Below are positions 45,947-64,000 of a stretch of 64,000 bases of DNA, piece by piece. Each line of letters starts with the position of its first letter. Position 1 is the stretch's first letter. A program made the position numbers and the translations under genes. The notes below the pieces were generated by a model that was given only the letters and a program-made list of their open reading frames with translations, was not told the origin of the DNA and did no database searches. Source of the DNA: Leptospira ainlahdjerensis (GTDB taxonomy: Bacteria; Spirochaetota; Leptospiria; Leptospirales; Leptospiraceae); contig NZ_JAFFPU010000011.1 in NCBI RefSeq assembly GCF_016919175.1, forward strand, positions 1-64,000, given 5' to 3'.

Positions 45947-47080
45947 TCAAAAACATTCTTTCGTTCGCAACAAGGCCCGATCGAAATCTTTAAAGACCGG
46001 ATCCAGTCCCGATTTTTTGAGAGAAAAAACGATCTCTGAAACGGAACGATCATCCTCGATCTCGAATTGTTTCAACGCTCCGGAATTGGAATACCCGCCT
46101 GGTTCCGTTTTTGATTCCACGGACATACTCGTAATTCCGAGAGTCGCGAGATGGTCTCGTAGAGTTTTGGATTCTCTCGTAGAAAGAACGAGTCCGATAT
46201 CCGGAAAGGAGATTCTAAGTGCGAATAGATACCGGACGAAATCCCGATCGTTTACGGGAACGATTTTCTGAAAGTCCCCGGCCGCAGGCCGCATTCTCGG
46301 AAGAGAGATCTGGAACGATGTCTTCCAATATTTTAATATTAGATATTTTGCATGTTCTCCGAGCTTATACAATTCTCCCAGAGGATCGGAAAGCCCCAAA
46401 AGAGCGCCGAGCCCGATCCTTCGAAAGCCGGCCTTCCCTCCTCGATCCGGTGCTTCCAAACGATAACTCATATTTTTTTTGATTCCACGGTAGTGATTTT
46501 CTGTATAAACTTCTCGATCATAAGTTTCTTGATAAACGATCAGAGCTTCGACTCCGGAAGCGATCACGGTTTTATAGTCGTCCGTATCCAAAGGATAGAT
46601 TTCGATCGCGAGAGAATCGAATGATTCTCTTAGAATCGAAATCGCTCGGAGAATATAGTCCAAATTGGTTTTACTATAATCTTCTCCAGTAAGAATCACA
46701 AGATGACGAATCCCCTTCGACTGAAGAACCGCCGCCTCTTTTCGTATTTCATCTTCGGTGAGCGTTTTTCTCGGAATTTTATTCTCGTAACTAAATCCGC
46801 AGTAGAGACAAGAAGAACGGCATTCGTTGGAAAGATACAGAGGCATAAAAAGTTGAATCGTATTTCCGAATCTTTCTTTTTTGATTTTTTTCGAAAGAAA
46901 TGCCATCGGTTCGAGATACGAGGAAGCGGAAGGTGAAACAAGAGAAAGATAATCTTGAAAGTCGAGAGAAAGTCCGCGGGTTGCCTGATGAAGCGCTTTC
47001 TCTACGTCTTCTTTTTTTTTGGACCGAATGATTTCCGAACCGGCTGCAAAAGGAGTTTGATCAAAAATCTCCGTGAACAT
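45947..47080 (-). CDS. thiH: 2-iminoacetate synthase (ThiH)
   Basis: 377 aa radical-SAM enzyme. The cluster motif is Cys87-x3-Cys91-x2-Cys94 (CRSSCLYC), followed by [11 protein letters not shown] and the ThiH C-terminus. ThiH cleaves tyrosine to dehydroglycine for the thiazole ring of thiamine. It overlaps thiG by 20 bases, so the two are translated together. No thiS or thiF gene is adjacent. Confidence 0.92.
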   Translation of the reverse strand: MFTEIFDQTPFAAGSEIIRSKKKEDVEKALHQATRGLSLDFQDYLSLVSPSASSYLEPMAFLSKKIKKERFGNTIQLFMPLYLSNECRSSCLYCGFSYENKIPRKTLTEDEIRKEAAVLQSKGIRHLVILTGEDYSKTNLDYILRAISILRESFDSLAIEIYPLDTDDYKTVIASGVEALIVYQETYDREVYTENHYRGIKKNMSYRLEAPDRGGKAGFRRIGLGALLGLSDPLGELYKLGEHAKYLILKYWKTSFQISLPRMRPAAGDFQKIVPVNDRDFVRYLFALRISFPDIGLVLSTRESKTLRDHLATLGITSMSVESKTEPGGYSNSGALKQFEIEDDRSVSEIVFSLKKSGLDPVFKDFDRALLRTKECF

Positions 47081-47888
47081 TTCTTTCCTCTTCGTCTAAA
47101 AAACCCGTGAGAGGACTCGAGGCCGAAGCTTCCCATTGAAACTTCGATCCTCTTCCGGAATAAAGACGTCCGATTCTTCCGGCCTCGGTTGCAAGTTTAA
47201 ATGCCTTCGCGATCTCCACCGGATCTTTTGCGATCGCGATCGCGGTGTTTACAAGAACGGCGTCCGCACCGAGTTCCATGGCTTCGGCCGCGTGAGAAGG
47301 AAGTCCGAGCCCGGCATCTACGACGACCGGAATTTTGGATTGAGAGATGATGATTTCTAAATTGGTTCTTGTGGAAATTCCCAAATTGGATCCGATCGGT
47401 GAACCCAAAGGCATTACGGTTGCACAACCCGCGTCCTCCAGATGTTTGCAAAGAATCGGATCGGCATTGATGTAAGGAAGCACCTTAAAACCTTCTTGGA
47501 CGAGGATCTTAGCCGCCTTAAGAGTTTCGATCGGATCGGGAAGAAGATAGACCGGATCCGGTGTCACTTCCAACTTTACCCAATCTCCAGCGCCCAATTC
47601 CCTCGCGAGAATGGCGAGACGCACCGCCTCTTCCGCATTGCGCGCTCCGCTCGTATTTGCGAGAAGAAGGATCCGATCTCGATCGATATGGGAAAGAATA
47701 TCGTCTTCGGGAGATTCTAAATCGACTCTTCTGAGCGCGACCGTAACCACTTCGGTTTCGGAAGCTTCGATCGCCCTTTGCATAATATCGCCGGAAGAAA
47801 ACTTTCCGGTTCCGAGAAAGAGCCTGGAGCGAAAGATCCGTCCCGCGATTACGAGAGAATCCGAATTTTCTTTGGGGGAAGTTGACAT
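47061..47888 (-). CDS. thiG: Thiazole synthase (ThiG)
   Basis: 275 aa. TIM-barrel enzyme forming thiazole phosphate from DXP, dehydroglycine and thiocarboxylated Thi[22 protein letters not shown] (Schiff-base Lys), [13 protein letters not shown] and [27 protein letters not shown] are all ThiG signatures. The frame continues 60 codons upstream to 48068, but homology starts after the ATG at 47888, so that start is used. No thiamine riboswitch motif is visible upstream. Confidence 0.9.
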   Translation of the reverse strand: MSTSPKENSDSLVIAGRIFRSRLFLGTGKFSSGDIMQRAIEASETEVVTVALRRVDLESPEDDILSHIDRDRILLLANTSGARNAEEAVRLAILARELGAGDWVKLEVTPDPVYLLPDPIETLKAAKILVQEGFKVLPYINADPILCKHLEDAGCATVMPLGSPIGSNLGISTRTNLEIIISQSKIPVVVDAGLGLPSHAAEAMELGADAVLVNTAIAIAKDPVEIAKAFKLATEAGRIGRLYSGRGSKFQWEASASSPLTGFLDEEERNVHGDF

Positions 47889-48499
47889 TCTTCTGTAGAG
47901 ATCTTCGGAAGCGGCCCGCTCGTCAAGAAGGCTTCTTGAAAACGAGCTCTTACTTTTTACTATTTTGGATTGAGGAATGAGAACTCTCAGTTCTTTGAAC
48001 GGAAGTTTTTTACGACCTCGCCGGTTTCTTTGGAGAATCGAATCGGAAAACGATCGAACGAAATCCAAGCGAAATTTTGTCTTTTTTAGAAGTAAGGACT
48101 TCTCCGGGGCTAGTTTGACTTCGATTGAAACACAATTACTTCCGAAAAAGGAGACTGACTTTTTTTCCTTCCTCCGTGTTTTTTTAGTCAGCTTTGTTTA
48201 TAATTTCCGAATGGCCGATTCAGGAAATAAAAGCCCTGCTTTCTTACTTCTTTTTTTACAAGTAAGTAAATTGACTCAATTGACTTACTTTCATTTTCAA
48301 GAACGGTCGTTCATTACTCTTTTCAAATAGAAAGTATTTCGGTCATACTCGTATGATGCTCGCGTTTTATAACTTTTATAACTTTTTTTTTAAAGAACTA
48401 ATGATTCCTATCTATTTATCAGTCAGTTAAAAAGGAAAGAAAATTTCCGGAATCGAAACTTTCAGTCAAATTCTACAAAGTGTCCTCCGAGCCAGAACT
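47889..48499. other. Divergent intergenic region with a long palindrome
   Basis: About 610 bp between thiG and the HD-GYP regulator gene. The thiG-proximal 180 bases stay open in the thiG frame. The rest is AT-rich and contains the 31-bp palindrome at 48260-48290. No riboswitch consensus was found. Confidence 0.5.
48260..48290. promoter_or_regulatory. 31-bp near-perfect palindrome (operator candidate)
   Basis: Arms AAGTAAGT (48260-48267) and ACTTACTT (48283-48290), continued inward by AATTGA and TCAATT around one central C. Fourteen of fifteen base pairs match; the only mismatch is 48268/48282. It also contains TTGACT, which may be a -35 element. It lies 210 bases before the HD-GYP gene and 372 bases from the thiG start. 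Confidence 0.55.
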
Positions 48500-49543
48500 A
48501 TGCACAAAATTCCGTCCCAAAGAAAAAAGAAAATCATGATCGTAGAAGATAGCTTATTGGACTTACAAGTGATCCAACATCATTTGGAAAAAGACTATGA
48601 AATCATCCTGATTCAAGATTCCAACCTGGCAATCCAACTTGCCAAAACAAGCCAGCCGGATTTAATTCTTATGGATATCAGAATGCCCCAGATCGGCGGG
48701 GTTGAAATCTGCCGTAAGTTAAAAAACAATCCTCTGACAGCGGATATCCCCGTTATCTTCATCACCTCGATCGAAGATCCGAAAATGGAAACTCTCGGTT
48801 TCAAAATGGGAGCCGTTGATTTTTTTAAAAAACCCTTCAGCCCGCCCATATTCAAAGCAAGAATAAAATCGCACCTTGAACTCAGTCGATTGCTGGAAAT
48901 CAAATCATCTCGTTTGGAGATCATCAGAAGATTGGTTGTCGCCTCGGAATACAGAGACAACGAAACTGGAAATCACATTCTGAGAATGAGTAAATACTGC
49001 GAAGTATTAGCAAACCATTATGGACTTCCTCCGGAAGAAGTGGAAGACATCTACAACGCGTCCGCGATGCACGATGTCGGTAAAATCGGAATTCCGGATT
49101 CTATCCTAAGAAAAAACGGAAGGTTGACTTCGGAAGAATTCGAAGTCATCAAGACTCATCCTTTGATCGGAGCGAACATCATAGGAGAACACGAAACGGG
49201 TTTGCTCAAAGTTGCGAGAGAGATTTGTATCGGACACCACGAAAAATGGGACGGCTCCGGTTATCCTTATGGGCTCAAAGGAGAAGAGATCAGTTTATCT
49301 GCCAGGATCGCATCGGTGGCGGACGTCTTTGACGCTTTGACGACGAATCGTCCCTATAAAAACGGATGGCCGATCGGGCAAGCGGTGGAATACGTCCGAT
49401 CCCAGGCGGGAACTTCCTTCGACCCGGAAATCGTGGAAATCTTCAGCAAAAACATGGTCGATGTCCTACGAGCGAGAATCGAATTCACCACCCACACTCA
49501 GATGAACGGGGAAGATACACAAAACAAAGAAGTCATTGTGTAA
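48500..49543 (+). CDS. Response regulator with HD-GYP domain
   Basis: 347 aa. An N-terminal receiver domain has the phosphoacceptor Asp59 (LILMDIRMP) and Lys111 (FFKKPF). An HD-GYP phosphodiesterase domain follows: HD at 191-192 (HDVGKIGIPD) and HHEKWDGSGYP (GYP at 254-256). Such proteins hydrolyse cyclic di-GMP under control of a histidine kinase. All catalytic residues that I can place are intact. No kinase gene is adjacent. Confidence 0.93.
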   Translation: MHKIPSQRKKKIMIVEDSLLDLQVIQHHLEKDYEIILIQDSNLAIQLAKTSQPDLILMDIRMPQIGGVEICRKLKNNPLTADIPVIFITSIEDPKMETLGFKMGAVDFFKKPFSPPIFKARIKSHLELSRLLEIKSSRLEIIRRLVVASEYRDNETGNHILRMSKYCEVLANHYGLPPEEVEDIYNASAMHDVGKIGIPDSILRKNGRLTSEEFEVIKTHPLIGANIIGEHETGLLKVAREICIGHHEKWDGSGYPYGLKGEEISLSARIASVADVFDALTTNRPYKNGWPIGQAVEYVRSQAGTSFDPEIVEIFSKNMVDVLRARIEFTTHTQMNGEDTQNKEVIV

Positions 49544-49573
49544 TTCCTTTTTTTTCAAGAAGGATTCTGAATA

Positions 49574-49606
49574 GAAAAAAAGATCCCAGAAAAGGATCTT
49601 TTTTCT
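49574..49606 (+). terminator. Rho-independent terminator after the HD-GYP gene
   Basis: AAAAAGATCC and GGATCTTTTT arms around CAGAAAA, followed by T-rich sequence, 30 bases after the stop. Confidence 0.85.
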
Positions 49607-49648
49607 TTTAAAGACCACGTCCGGTTCTTTCCCGGAACCGGAAAGAGT

Positions 49649-50173
49649 ATGGGACAAATTTTTTTAAACACAAATCGAGAAATTAAATCTACCTTAGTTT
49701 TATCCAGGATGAACGTGGAGACGATCCTCATTCCTGAAAAATATTTGAATCGTTTGAGCGAAAAAGAAAGGAAAGCCCTTCCGAAACGAATTCTGCCACT
49801 TTTGAGGAGATATCAGAAACTCATTCTTTCGCTCCGAAGAATCAATAGGAACGCTAGAAAAACTCTTTATCAAAGAGACCAAGGAAAACTCAGAAGAATC
49901 AATATGAGAATTGATACCGGAATTTGGGCTCTTCTCGGTGTCTTAGCAGCCGCGCACGGTGTCTCCCGCTGTTTTATGGTGAATTACCTCTTCTGGCTGG
50001 ATGATTCTGGAGGCGGAATTTACCTTGATAGAATTTTGAATGTGGGATGTCCCACCTTTCAAAATATCTACAGCTATATCTGGCACCTCGATCTACTCAA
50101 AAACGAGATAACAAAGAAGTTGGAATTCGAACCAAACCCAATTTACGTCCTAACGCCGGAAGATTTCCCCTAA
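49649..50173 (+). CDS. DUF1564 family protein (Leptospira-specific)
   Basis: 174 aa. The layout ILIPEKYLNRLSEKERKALPKRILPLLRRY, GKLRRINMRIDTGIWALLG, AAHGVSRCFMVNYL and a C-terminal HLDLLKNEITKKLEFEPN matches DUF1564, a multi-copy protein family known from Leptospira. The basic, helix-rich middle might bind nucleic acid. Function unknown. A 17-bp hairpin follows 33 bases downstream. Confidence 0.87.
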   Translation: MGQIFLNTNREIKSTLVLSRMNVETILIPEKYLNRLSEKERKALPKRILPLLRRYQKLILSLRRINRNARKTLYQRDQGKLRRINMRIDTGIWALLGVLAAAHGVSRCFMVNYLFWLDDSGGGIYLDRILNVGCPTFQNIYSYIWHLDLLKNEITKKLEFEPNPIYVLTPEDFP

Positions 50174-50205
50174 AAATTCAATCTTCAATTCATTCTCAAA
50201 ACAAT

Positions 50206-50248
50206 CTATGCTCCAGAGAATTGAATGCACAAATTCTCTGGAGCATAG
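50206..50248. terminator. 17-bp perfect hairpin between DUF1564 gene and smc
   Basis: CTATGCTCCAGAGAATT (50206-50222) pairs perfectly with AATTCTCTGGAGCATAG (50232-50248); loop of nine bases. No long T-run follows, but the two flanking genes converge here, so a bidirectional terminator or RNA-processing site is plausible. Confidence 0.5.
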
Positions 50249-50322
50249 TTATACTCTAAAGAATTTGCCTAGTTTCGCTCTGAAGACGAACCCGCCGCGC
50301 TCTTTTTCAAAACGCGATTCTA

Positions 50323-53097
<2,775 letters not shown>

Positions 53098-53124
53098 AGT
53101 TTTTGTGTTTTTCAATTCCGGATC

Positions 53125-53156
<32 letters not shown>

Positions 53157-53167
53157 CGGCAGGGAAT

Positions 53168-55026
<1,859 letters not shown>

Positions 55027-55095
55027 AGCAAAAAAATGTTTTCTATTTTTTGGTTATCCCTTCGGTCCTAAGATAAGTCTTTAGAAGAATGGCTT

Positions 55096-55423
55096 GTGAT
55101 TACATTCATTCTTTCCTGCATGTCGCCGCCCGTTGTAGAACGGGATCGAGGCGATGCTTTTTATCGTGTTTCCACACTACAGAGTGCTGGATTCTCGCCC
55201 CGCTGATTCGTTTCGCGATCTTACCAACAAGCGGAAAAAATGATTTCGATTTAGGATCAACAAAATCCCGATGGAAATTCCCGTAGGAATTACTGCTGGA
55301 GAAACTTTTGACTTCAAAAAGATTCAATTTTACGAATATAGAAAAAAGGAACCGATTTTTTTCTTCGATGCGATCCAAAAAGAGCGTCGCATTGAAATTC
55401 TTGAAATCCTTCCCGGCGATTAA
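55096..55423 (+). pseudogene. Possible remnant of a lipoprotein gene
   Basis: One frame reads LVITFILSCMSPP followed by VVERDRGDAFYRVSTLQSAG, like a lipoprotein signal and mature start, then stops. A second frame (from ATG 55271) reads GITAGETFDFKKIQFYEYR and IEILEILPGD, then stops. The two pieces are in different frames with no joint start. Identity is unknown and the call is tentative. Confidence 0.3.
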
Positions 55424-55560
55424 GGATAAAGACTCTACTCGTAAGGGAACTGAATTTTTGGAGAAATTTGTCAGAACAAAGACAATCGTCCGTGAAACGA
55501 AGGCCCACCCTGATCCTGTTTAACCGTAAACGCAAAATGACGGGATCTTAAAAAAATCAG

Positions 55561-55704
55561 TCGTAGTTACGACTTTTCCGTAAAACTCACGCGCCCCACC
55601 CTGATCTTGGGTGGAGGGAAAAAATCCGCGAATTTCTCTCTATCAGAAAATCAAACTTTTCGCAAGAATAATCTCGATCTCACAATCCCGTCGGAACTCC
55701 TACA
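55561..55704 (-). repeat. Dispersed intergenic element, copy 5 (degenerate, inverted)
   Basis: Same order of blocks as copies 3 and 4: GTAGTTACGAC end, GCGCCCCACCC with GGGTGGAGGG, a degraded TATCAGAAAATCAAACTTTTCGC block, and GTCGGAACTCCTAC at the far end. More substitutions than the other four copies. Confidence 0.75.
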
Positions 55705-55722
55705 AAATCCTTTAAAAAAAGC

Positions 55723-56928
<1,206 letters not shown>

Positions 56929-57031
56929 AGCTCTTAGTTACCATCTCTTCTATTGGACTAAAATTTGGCTACAGAAACTTAAATCTTTGGAATCAAATCC
57001 AACTTTCAGCCCAAATAGTTCGAATTCTAAA

Positions 57032-57634
57032 CTATTTATATTTTAGGAGTTGTTCCAAGTAACGCGCCACGAGATCGATTTCTAAATTAAGAACAGTTCC
57101 CGGCTTCCAGGATTTAGCATTCGTTTTTTTGAGAGTTTCAGGGATAAGAATCAAATCAAATTCTTCCGGTCTCGAATCTACGACGGTGAGAGAAATCCCG
57201 TCTACGGTGATACTTCCTCTCGGCGCAATGTATTTGGAAAAAGAAGAATCCGTCTGGATCGTATAACAGACAACACTTCCGCCTTCTCTCTCTTCTTTGC
57301 TGAGAATGTTTCCGGTCCCGTCAATATGTCCGCTCACGAGATGTCCTCCCAAACGAGTTGTCGGCAAGGCGCTCCTTTCCAAATTCACTTCCTCTCCGGT
57401 TTTGAGCTTTCCAAAGTTTGTAAGCTCGAGAGTCTTAAAACTAGAGTAGAATCGAAAGCGGCTTCCTTGATCGGCAAACTCGGTGACAGTCTGACAACAT
57501 CCGTTTACGGAAATCGAATCTCCGAGTTTCAGATCGGGCTGTATCCAGGCTGTTTCTACGAGGAAGTCCCTTCCATCGGAAGTATCTTTGATTTCTAAAA
57601 TTTTTCCCGTTGTTTCTACAAGTCCCGTAAACAT
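57032..57634 (-). CDS. ribE: Riboflavin synthase alpha subunit
   Basis: 200 aa with two tandem lumazine-binding domains: [10 protein letters not shown] and [12 protein letters not shown] in the first, VSGHIDGTG and [11 protein letters not shown] in the second. Converts two 6,7-dimethyl-8-ribityllumazine molecules into riboflavin. The start overlaps the ribD 3' end by 19 bases. Confidence 0.94.
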   Translation of the reverse strand: MFTGLVETTGKILEIKDTSDGRDFLVETAWIQPDLKLGDSISVNGCCQTVTEFADQGSRFRFYSSFKTLELTNFGKLKTGEEVNLERSALPTTRLGGHLVSGHIDGTGNILSKEEREGGSVVCYTIQTDSSFSKYIAPRGSITVDGISLTVVDSRPEEFDLILIPETLKKTNAKSWKPGTVLNLEIDLVARYLEQLLKYK

Positions 57635-58901
57635 GTGTGAACCTCCCAGATATCTTCTTCCAATTTCGACTTCCAGAGCAAAGTGGAATCGTTCATTCTT
57701 AACTTCGGTTTGATTCCTTCTTGAATGGAAATTGAAGTTTGTATTTTTAAAATTACGTCGTCTGCTTTCATCTTAGACTGAAATTTTTCATAGAGAAGAT
57801 TTCCGCCTTCCACGAGGAGAATATTGACTCCCATCTCGGAAAGAATTTTTAAGCTTTCTTCCGCGAGCATCGGAGGATCCACGAAAAACAATTCCTTCTC
57901 GGAAAGAGATCTCAATTCTTCTTCTGTTTCCTTTTTAAGAATCGTTTCTTTTTTGACTAGGAAAACGCATTTTCGCGAACCCACTCTTTCGTTGATAGCT
58001 CTTTGTTTTTCTAAAAACTCTGCCGTCACATTTTTTTCTTCGAATATAATAAAAACTCGATACGGCTGATATGCGTTTTCAAAAACTTCGTGAATTCTCC
58101 GGATATCCGAATCCATTCCCAATTTTAGAATATTCTTAAGTAAGGCGGAGGCTCCGAAAAAATTCTCACAAAACTCCTGCACGAGAATCCCTTCGGTTTT
58201 CGAAAATTCTTTCGTAAGATTTTTCTTAGGTTCCAAAGTTTCCAGTTTTGGAAATCGAAAATCCAACCCAGGAATATCGTAAAACAAGGTTCCCGGTCCT
58301 ACGAGAATAGCGTCGCATTTCGCGCGAAGCAAAGACGTGTAATACGAAGTAAGTTCTCCGGAAAGTTGGGTTCTTCTTTTATCGGAGGATGCAAAAAAAC
58401 CTTCTTTGGAAACTGCCGTTTTAAAAATCATGGAAGGAGTTTGTCTTTCTAAACGAGAAGCAAATCCAAAAAGACTTTCCTCCGCGATCTCTTCCAAGGT
58501 CGGATCTTGGACGACTTTGATTCCCTGACGTAGGCATTCTTCCAAACCGTTTTTGGTTTGGACCAACGGATTCGGATCCTTCCATCCGTAATAAAGAGTC
58601 TTTGGTCTGTATTCCAAGATTAGGTCGAGACAGGGAGGGGTTTTGCCGTAATGACTACAAGGTTCGAGCGTAACCCATACGTTATGCGGCGTAACGGAAT
58701 TTCCGTTCTTTAGAAATTCCGAATATGCATTTCTTTCGGCGTGTGGTCCGCCAGTTGGAGAGGTTCTTCCTTGTGCGAAGATCTTCGTGTTTTCGACGTT
58801 TGTGATAAGACAAGAAACGGGCGGGTTCGGAGAACTCTCACCCGTGGAGAGAAAGGCAAGTTTACGCAATTCCTCCCGAAAAGATTCCGGGAGGAGAGAC
58901 A

Positions 58902-58902
<1 letters not shown>
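57616..58902 (-). CDS. ribD: Riboflavin biosynthesis deaminase/reductase RibD
   Basis: 428 aa. The N-terminal deaminase has zinc ligands His54 (PHAERNA), Cys82 and Cys91 ([11 protein letters not shown]) with Glu56. The reductase half has [12 protein letters not shown] and [17 protein letters not shown] VEGGN. The region from about 230 to 300 is longer than usual (family norm about 360-380 aa). The ATG overlaps the secF stop by one base (TGATG), coupling riboflavin genes to the sec genes. Confidence 0.92.
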
Positions 58903-59840
<938 letters not shown>

Positions 59841-59842
59841 TC

Positions 59843-61771
<1,929 letters not shown>

Positions 61772-61776
61772 AGGGG

Positions 61777-62554
<778 letters not shown>

Positions 62555-62558
<4 letters not shown>

Positions 62559-62884
62559 TTGTCCGCTTGTTTCTTTTTAAGAACCGTATTCGCCGTAAAG
62601 GAAACGTTCGTATCCTTCGCAATGTTTAAAACCACAACGTCGTTGTTTTCCTTGATTTCCACAACTTTGCCGTGAATCCCCGAAGAAGTAACAACCTCGT
62701 CGCCTTTTTTGAGACTTTCGATCATCTCTTTGCGTTTTTTCTCTTCGCTTCTTTGAGGACGAATTACGAGAAAATACATGATCACGAGCATGATTGGAAT
62801 CAAGAGTAACGTGGAGAAAGGAGATTTGTCTCCGTCGCCGGCGGCTTGTGCCAATTGAAGGAGTATGATTGAATTCAGAGTCAT
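62555..62884 (-). CDS. yajC: Preprotein translocase subunit YajC
   Basis: 109 aa. Single membrane helix (LLLIPIMLVIMYFLVIRPQRSEEKKRKEM) and a basic cytoplasmic domain with KKGDEVVTSSGIHGKVVEI, the YajC signature. It associates with SecDF. It overlaps the next gene by four bases. Transcription from trpD side is possible (53-base gap). Confidence 0.94.
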
Positions 62885-62937
62885 TTCTAATTCCCTGTTT
62901 AGATTGGATAGAGGATTCTAACCAGTATTTTTCTCGT

Positions 62938-63948
62938 TTACCCTTTGGAAATTAAATCTTCGAAATACTTCTTTGTTTTTCCAGAAAGAATCGCTTCCAG
63001 GGCATTTTTGTATCCTTCTTCGATACTCGGAGCTTTTCCCATCACAAAAAGACCCGCTCCCGCATTCAATGCAACCGCATGAGATCCCGCGATCGCCTCT
63101 CCTTGCAAAACTCTTCTTGCCAAAGCTTCCGCGTGATCGGAAGAGGATGCGTAGACTTCTTCTTTCTTTAGTGTCGGCAGTTTTAGGATAGAAGGATCAA
63201 AAGAATGACGACTGATGACCCCATTCTCCAGAAAAGAATAGTCCGTGATCGAAAAGATCGAAAATTCATCCAATCCGTCCCGAGAATGGCAGACCATAGC
63301 CCGTTTTAAACCAAGGGCTTGTAATACCTTGATAAAGAGTTCCATGAGTTCCGGTTCGTAAACCCCGATGATCTGATACTGGGGAGAAAACGGATTGGAA
63401 AGCGGACCGATCATATTAAAGACCGTTCGAAAGCCCAATTCTTTGCGAACCGGTCCCGCGTATTTCATAGAAGGATGCCACATCGGTGCAAAGAGAAAGG
63501 TGAACCCTTGAGAGATCAGATGTTGTTCCACTTCTTCTTGGGTCTTTTCGGTTTTGTACCCGAGTCTCGTTAGAATATCGCTCGATCCCGTATGAGAGGA
63601 TACGGATCGGTTTCCGTGTTTGGCGACCTTGATTCCTAAAGAAGCAAGTGTGATCGCGGAAAGGGTGCTGATATTGATCGTCCCCTGCCCGTCTCCTCCG
63701 GTTCCACAAGTGTCCAAAAGATCAAAAGGAAATACGGTCTTCGGTCGGAGCGCGTTTTTGCGGAGGGCCAAGGTGCAACCGAGAACTTCGTCGACCGATT
63801 CTCCATTGGCTCTCATCGCGCTTAAAAAAGCGGAAAGAAGAATTTCGGAAACTTCTCCTTTCATGACGTGATTTAGAAAAGACTCGGCTTCTTCGGAAGT
63901 GAGGTGTTTTCGATCGATCAGTTTAAGAATTGCTGCTCTTGGTTCCAC
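62938..63948 (-). CDS. trpD: Anthranilate phosphoribosyltransferase
   Basis: 336 aa. PRPP site CGTGGDGQGT (81-90) followed by INIST, and KHGNRSVSSHTGSSD (from 110) are the family motifs. Second committed step of tryptophan synthesis. Start is a GTG at 63948. No other trp gene is nearby; it heads the minus-strand run toward yajC and the sec genes. The last 52 bases of the window beyond the start hold no visible gene. Confidence 0.94.
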   Translation of the reverse strand: MEPRAAILKLIDRKHLTSEEAESFLNHVMKGEVSEILLSAFLSAMRANGESVDEVLGCTLALRKNALRPKTVFPFDLLDTCGTGGDGQGTINISTLSAITLASLGIKVAKHGNRSVSSHTGSSDILTRLGYKTEKTQEEVEQHLISQGFTFLFAPMWHPSMKYAGPVRKELGFRTVFNMIGPLSNPFSPQYQIIGVYEPELMELFIKVLQALGLKRAMVCHSRDGLDEFSIFSITDYSFLENGVISRHSFDPSILKLPTLKKEEVYASSSDHAEALARRVLQGEAIAGSHAVALNAGAGLFVMGKAPSIEEGYKNALEAILSGKTKKYFEDLISKG

Positions 63949-64000
63949 GTTTCTGAAACATCCTTTTGATATTGGAGGGATAAAGAACTTGGCTGTTGGA

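Larger units (their letters stand above)
55027..55722. other. Intergenic region with decayed sequence and element copy 5
   Basis: About 700 bp between convergent genes. It holds a possible lipoprotein remnant (55096-55423) and the fifth copy of the dispersed element (55561-55704). Nothing else is recognised. Confidence 0.5.

Noticed and set aside
45745..46053. 102-codon minus-strand frame next to thiH
   Set aside because: Overlaps the thiH C-terminus and runs through a repeat; composition is not protein-like.
47977..48330. 117-codon plus-strand frame between thiG and the HD-GYP gene
   Set aside because: Ser/Phe/Arg-rich, crosses the palindrome and lacks a ribosome-binding site.
48069..48330. 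TPP riboswitch before thiG
   Set aside because: No CUGAGA or the paired thiamine-box consensus could be found on the minus strand.

Overview
The window reads as chromosome from a pathogenic-clade Leptospira. No single marker proves this, but several features agree: runs of lipoproteins with leptospiral lipoboxes (Asn or Ser before the lipidated Cys), TRL-like, DUF1564 and DUF3015 proteins, a spirochaete-style PcnB with an RGG tail, a short Smc, and intergenic DNA full of GTAGGAACTC-type repeats. Species cannot be set from sequence alone. No complete insertion sequence, prophage, CRISPR array or rRNA is visible.

Layout. 1-257 is a 47-bp tandem repeat array. 375-5678 is a run of ten consecutive plus-strand lipoprotein genes: two parallel three-gene operons of TRL-like lipoproteins (375-1575 and 1990-3127), then two shorter relatives, an unknown lipoprotein and a lipoprotein with an HEGGH zinc-protease motif. 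5845-8737 holds a DUF4105 envelope protein and an alpha/beta-hydrolase lipoprotein, followed by a frameshifted lipoprotein pseudogene on the other strand. 9892-12457 (minus) is an ABC-2 exporter. 12779-13786 is a tandem pair of DUF3015 proteins, and 13892-15035 (minus) a small lipoprotein plus a secreted HEARH protein. 15383-22500 carries an rRNA methyltransferase (RlmD/TrmA family), a SpoIID-like protein, a LolD/MacB-like ABC pair and a conserved unknown. 22627-26568 has pyrE, nadE and a higBA toxin-antitoxin locus whose toxin gene carries an in-frame stop.

27692-37773 is mostly housekeeping and envelope or motility functions: a Cys-rich lipoprotein, rsmI, flgM, a Fe-ADH-fold protein that has lost its metal ligands, a bactofilin, recJ, pcnB (minus), an M23 peptidase and lgt. 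37774-41763 mixes repeat-rich spacer DNA with a dsbD-like gene and a tiny membrane-protein gene. 41764-50173 contains glnA, an unknown gene, tRNA(CAT), a Cys-rich secreted peptide, thiGH, an HD-GYP response regulator and a DUF1564 protein. 50323-55026 is smc and a divergent Maf-type glycosyltransferase. 55723-63948 is a compact minus-strand run: trpD, yajC, a Lys/Ser-rich membrane protein, secD, secF, ribD, ribE, ribBA.

Main themes. The lipoprotein array and lgt, SecDF/YajC and the LolD-like pair all bear on lipoprotein export and the envelope, although they are not one operon. The intergenic DNA is dominated by one repeat system: a near-palindromic GTAGGAACTCCTAC core seen as a tandem array, as the ends of a ~143-bp element (five copies), and as solo sites. 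The clearest unusual points are the duplicated lipoprotein operon with an invariant extra Cys pair, the metal-site-less Fe-ADH protein, the higB nonsense codon, the Tyr-to-Phe change at the GlnA adenylylation site, and a 31-bp near-perfect palindrome upstream of the HD-GYP regulator.
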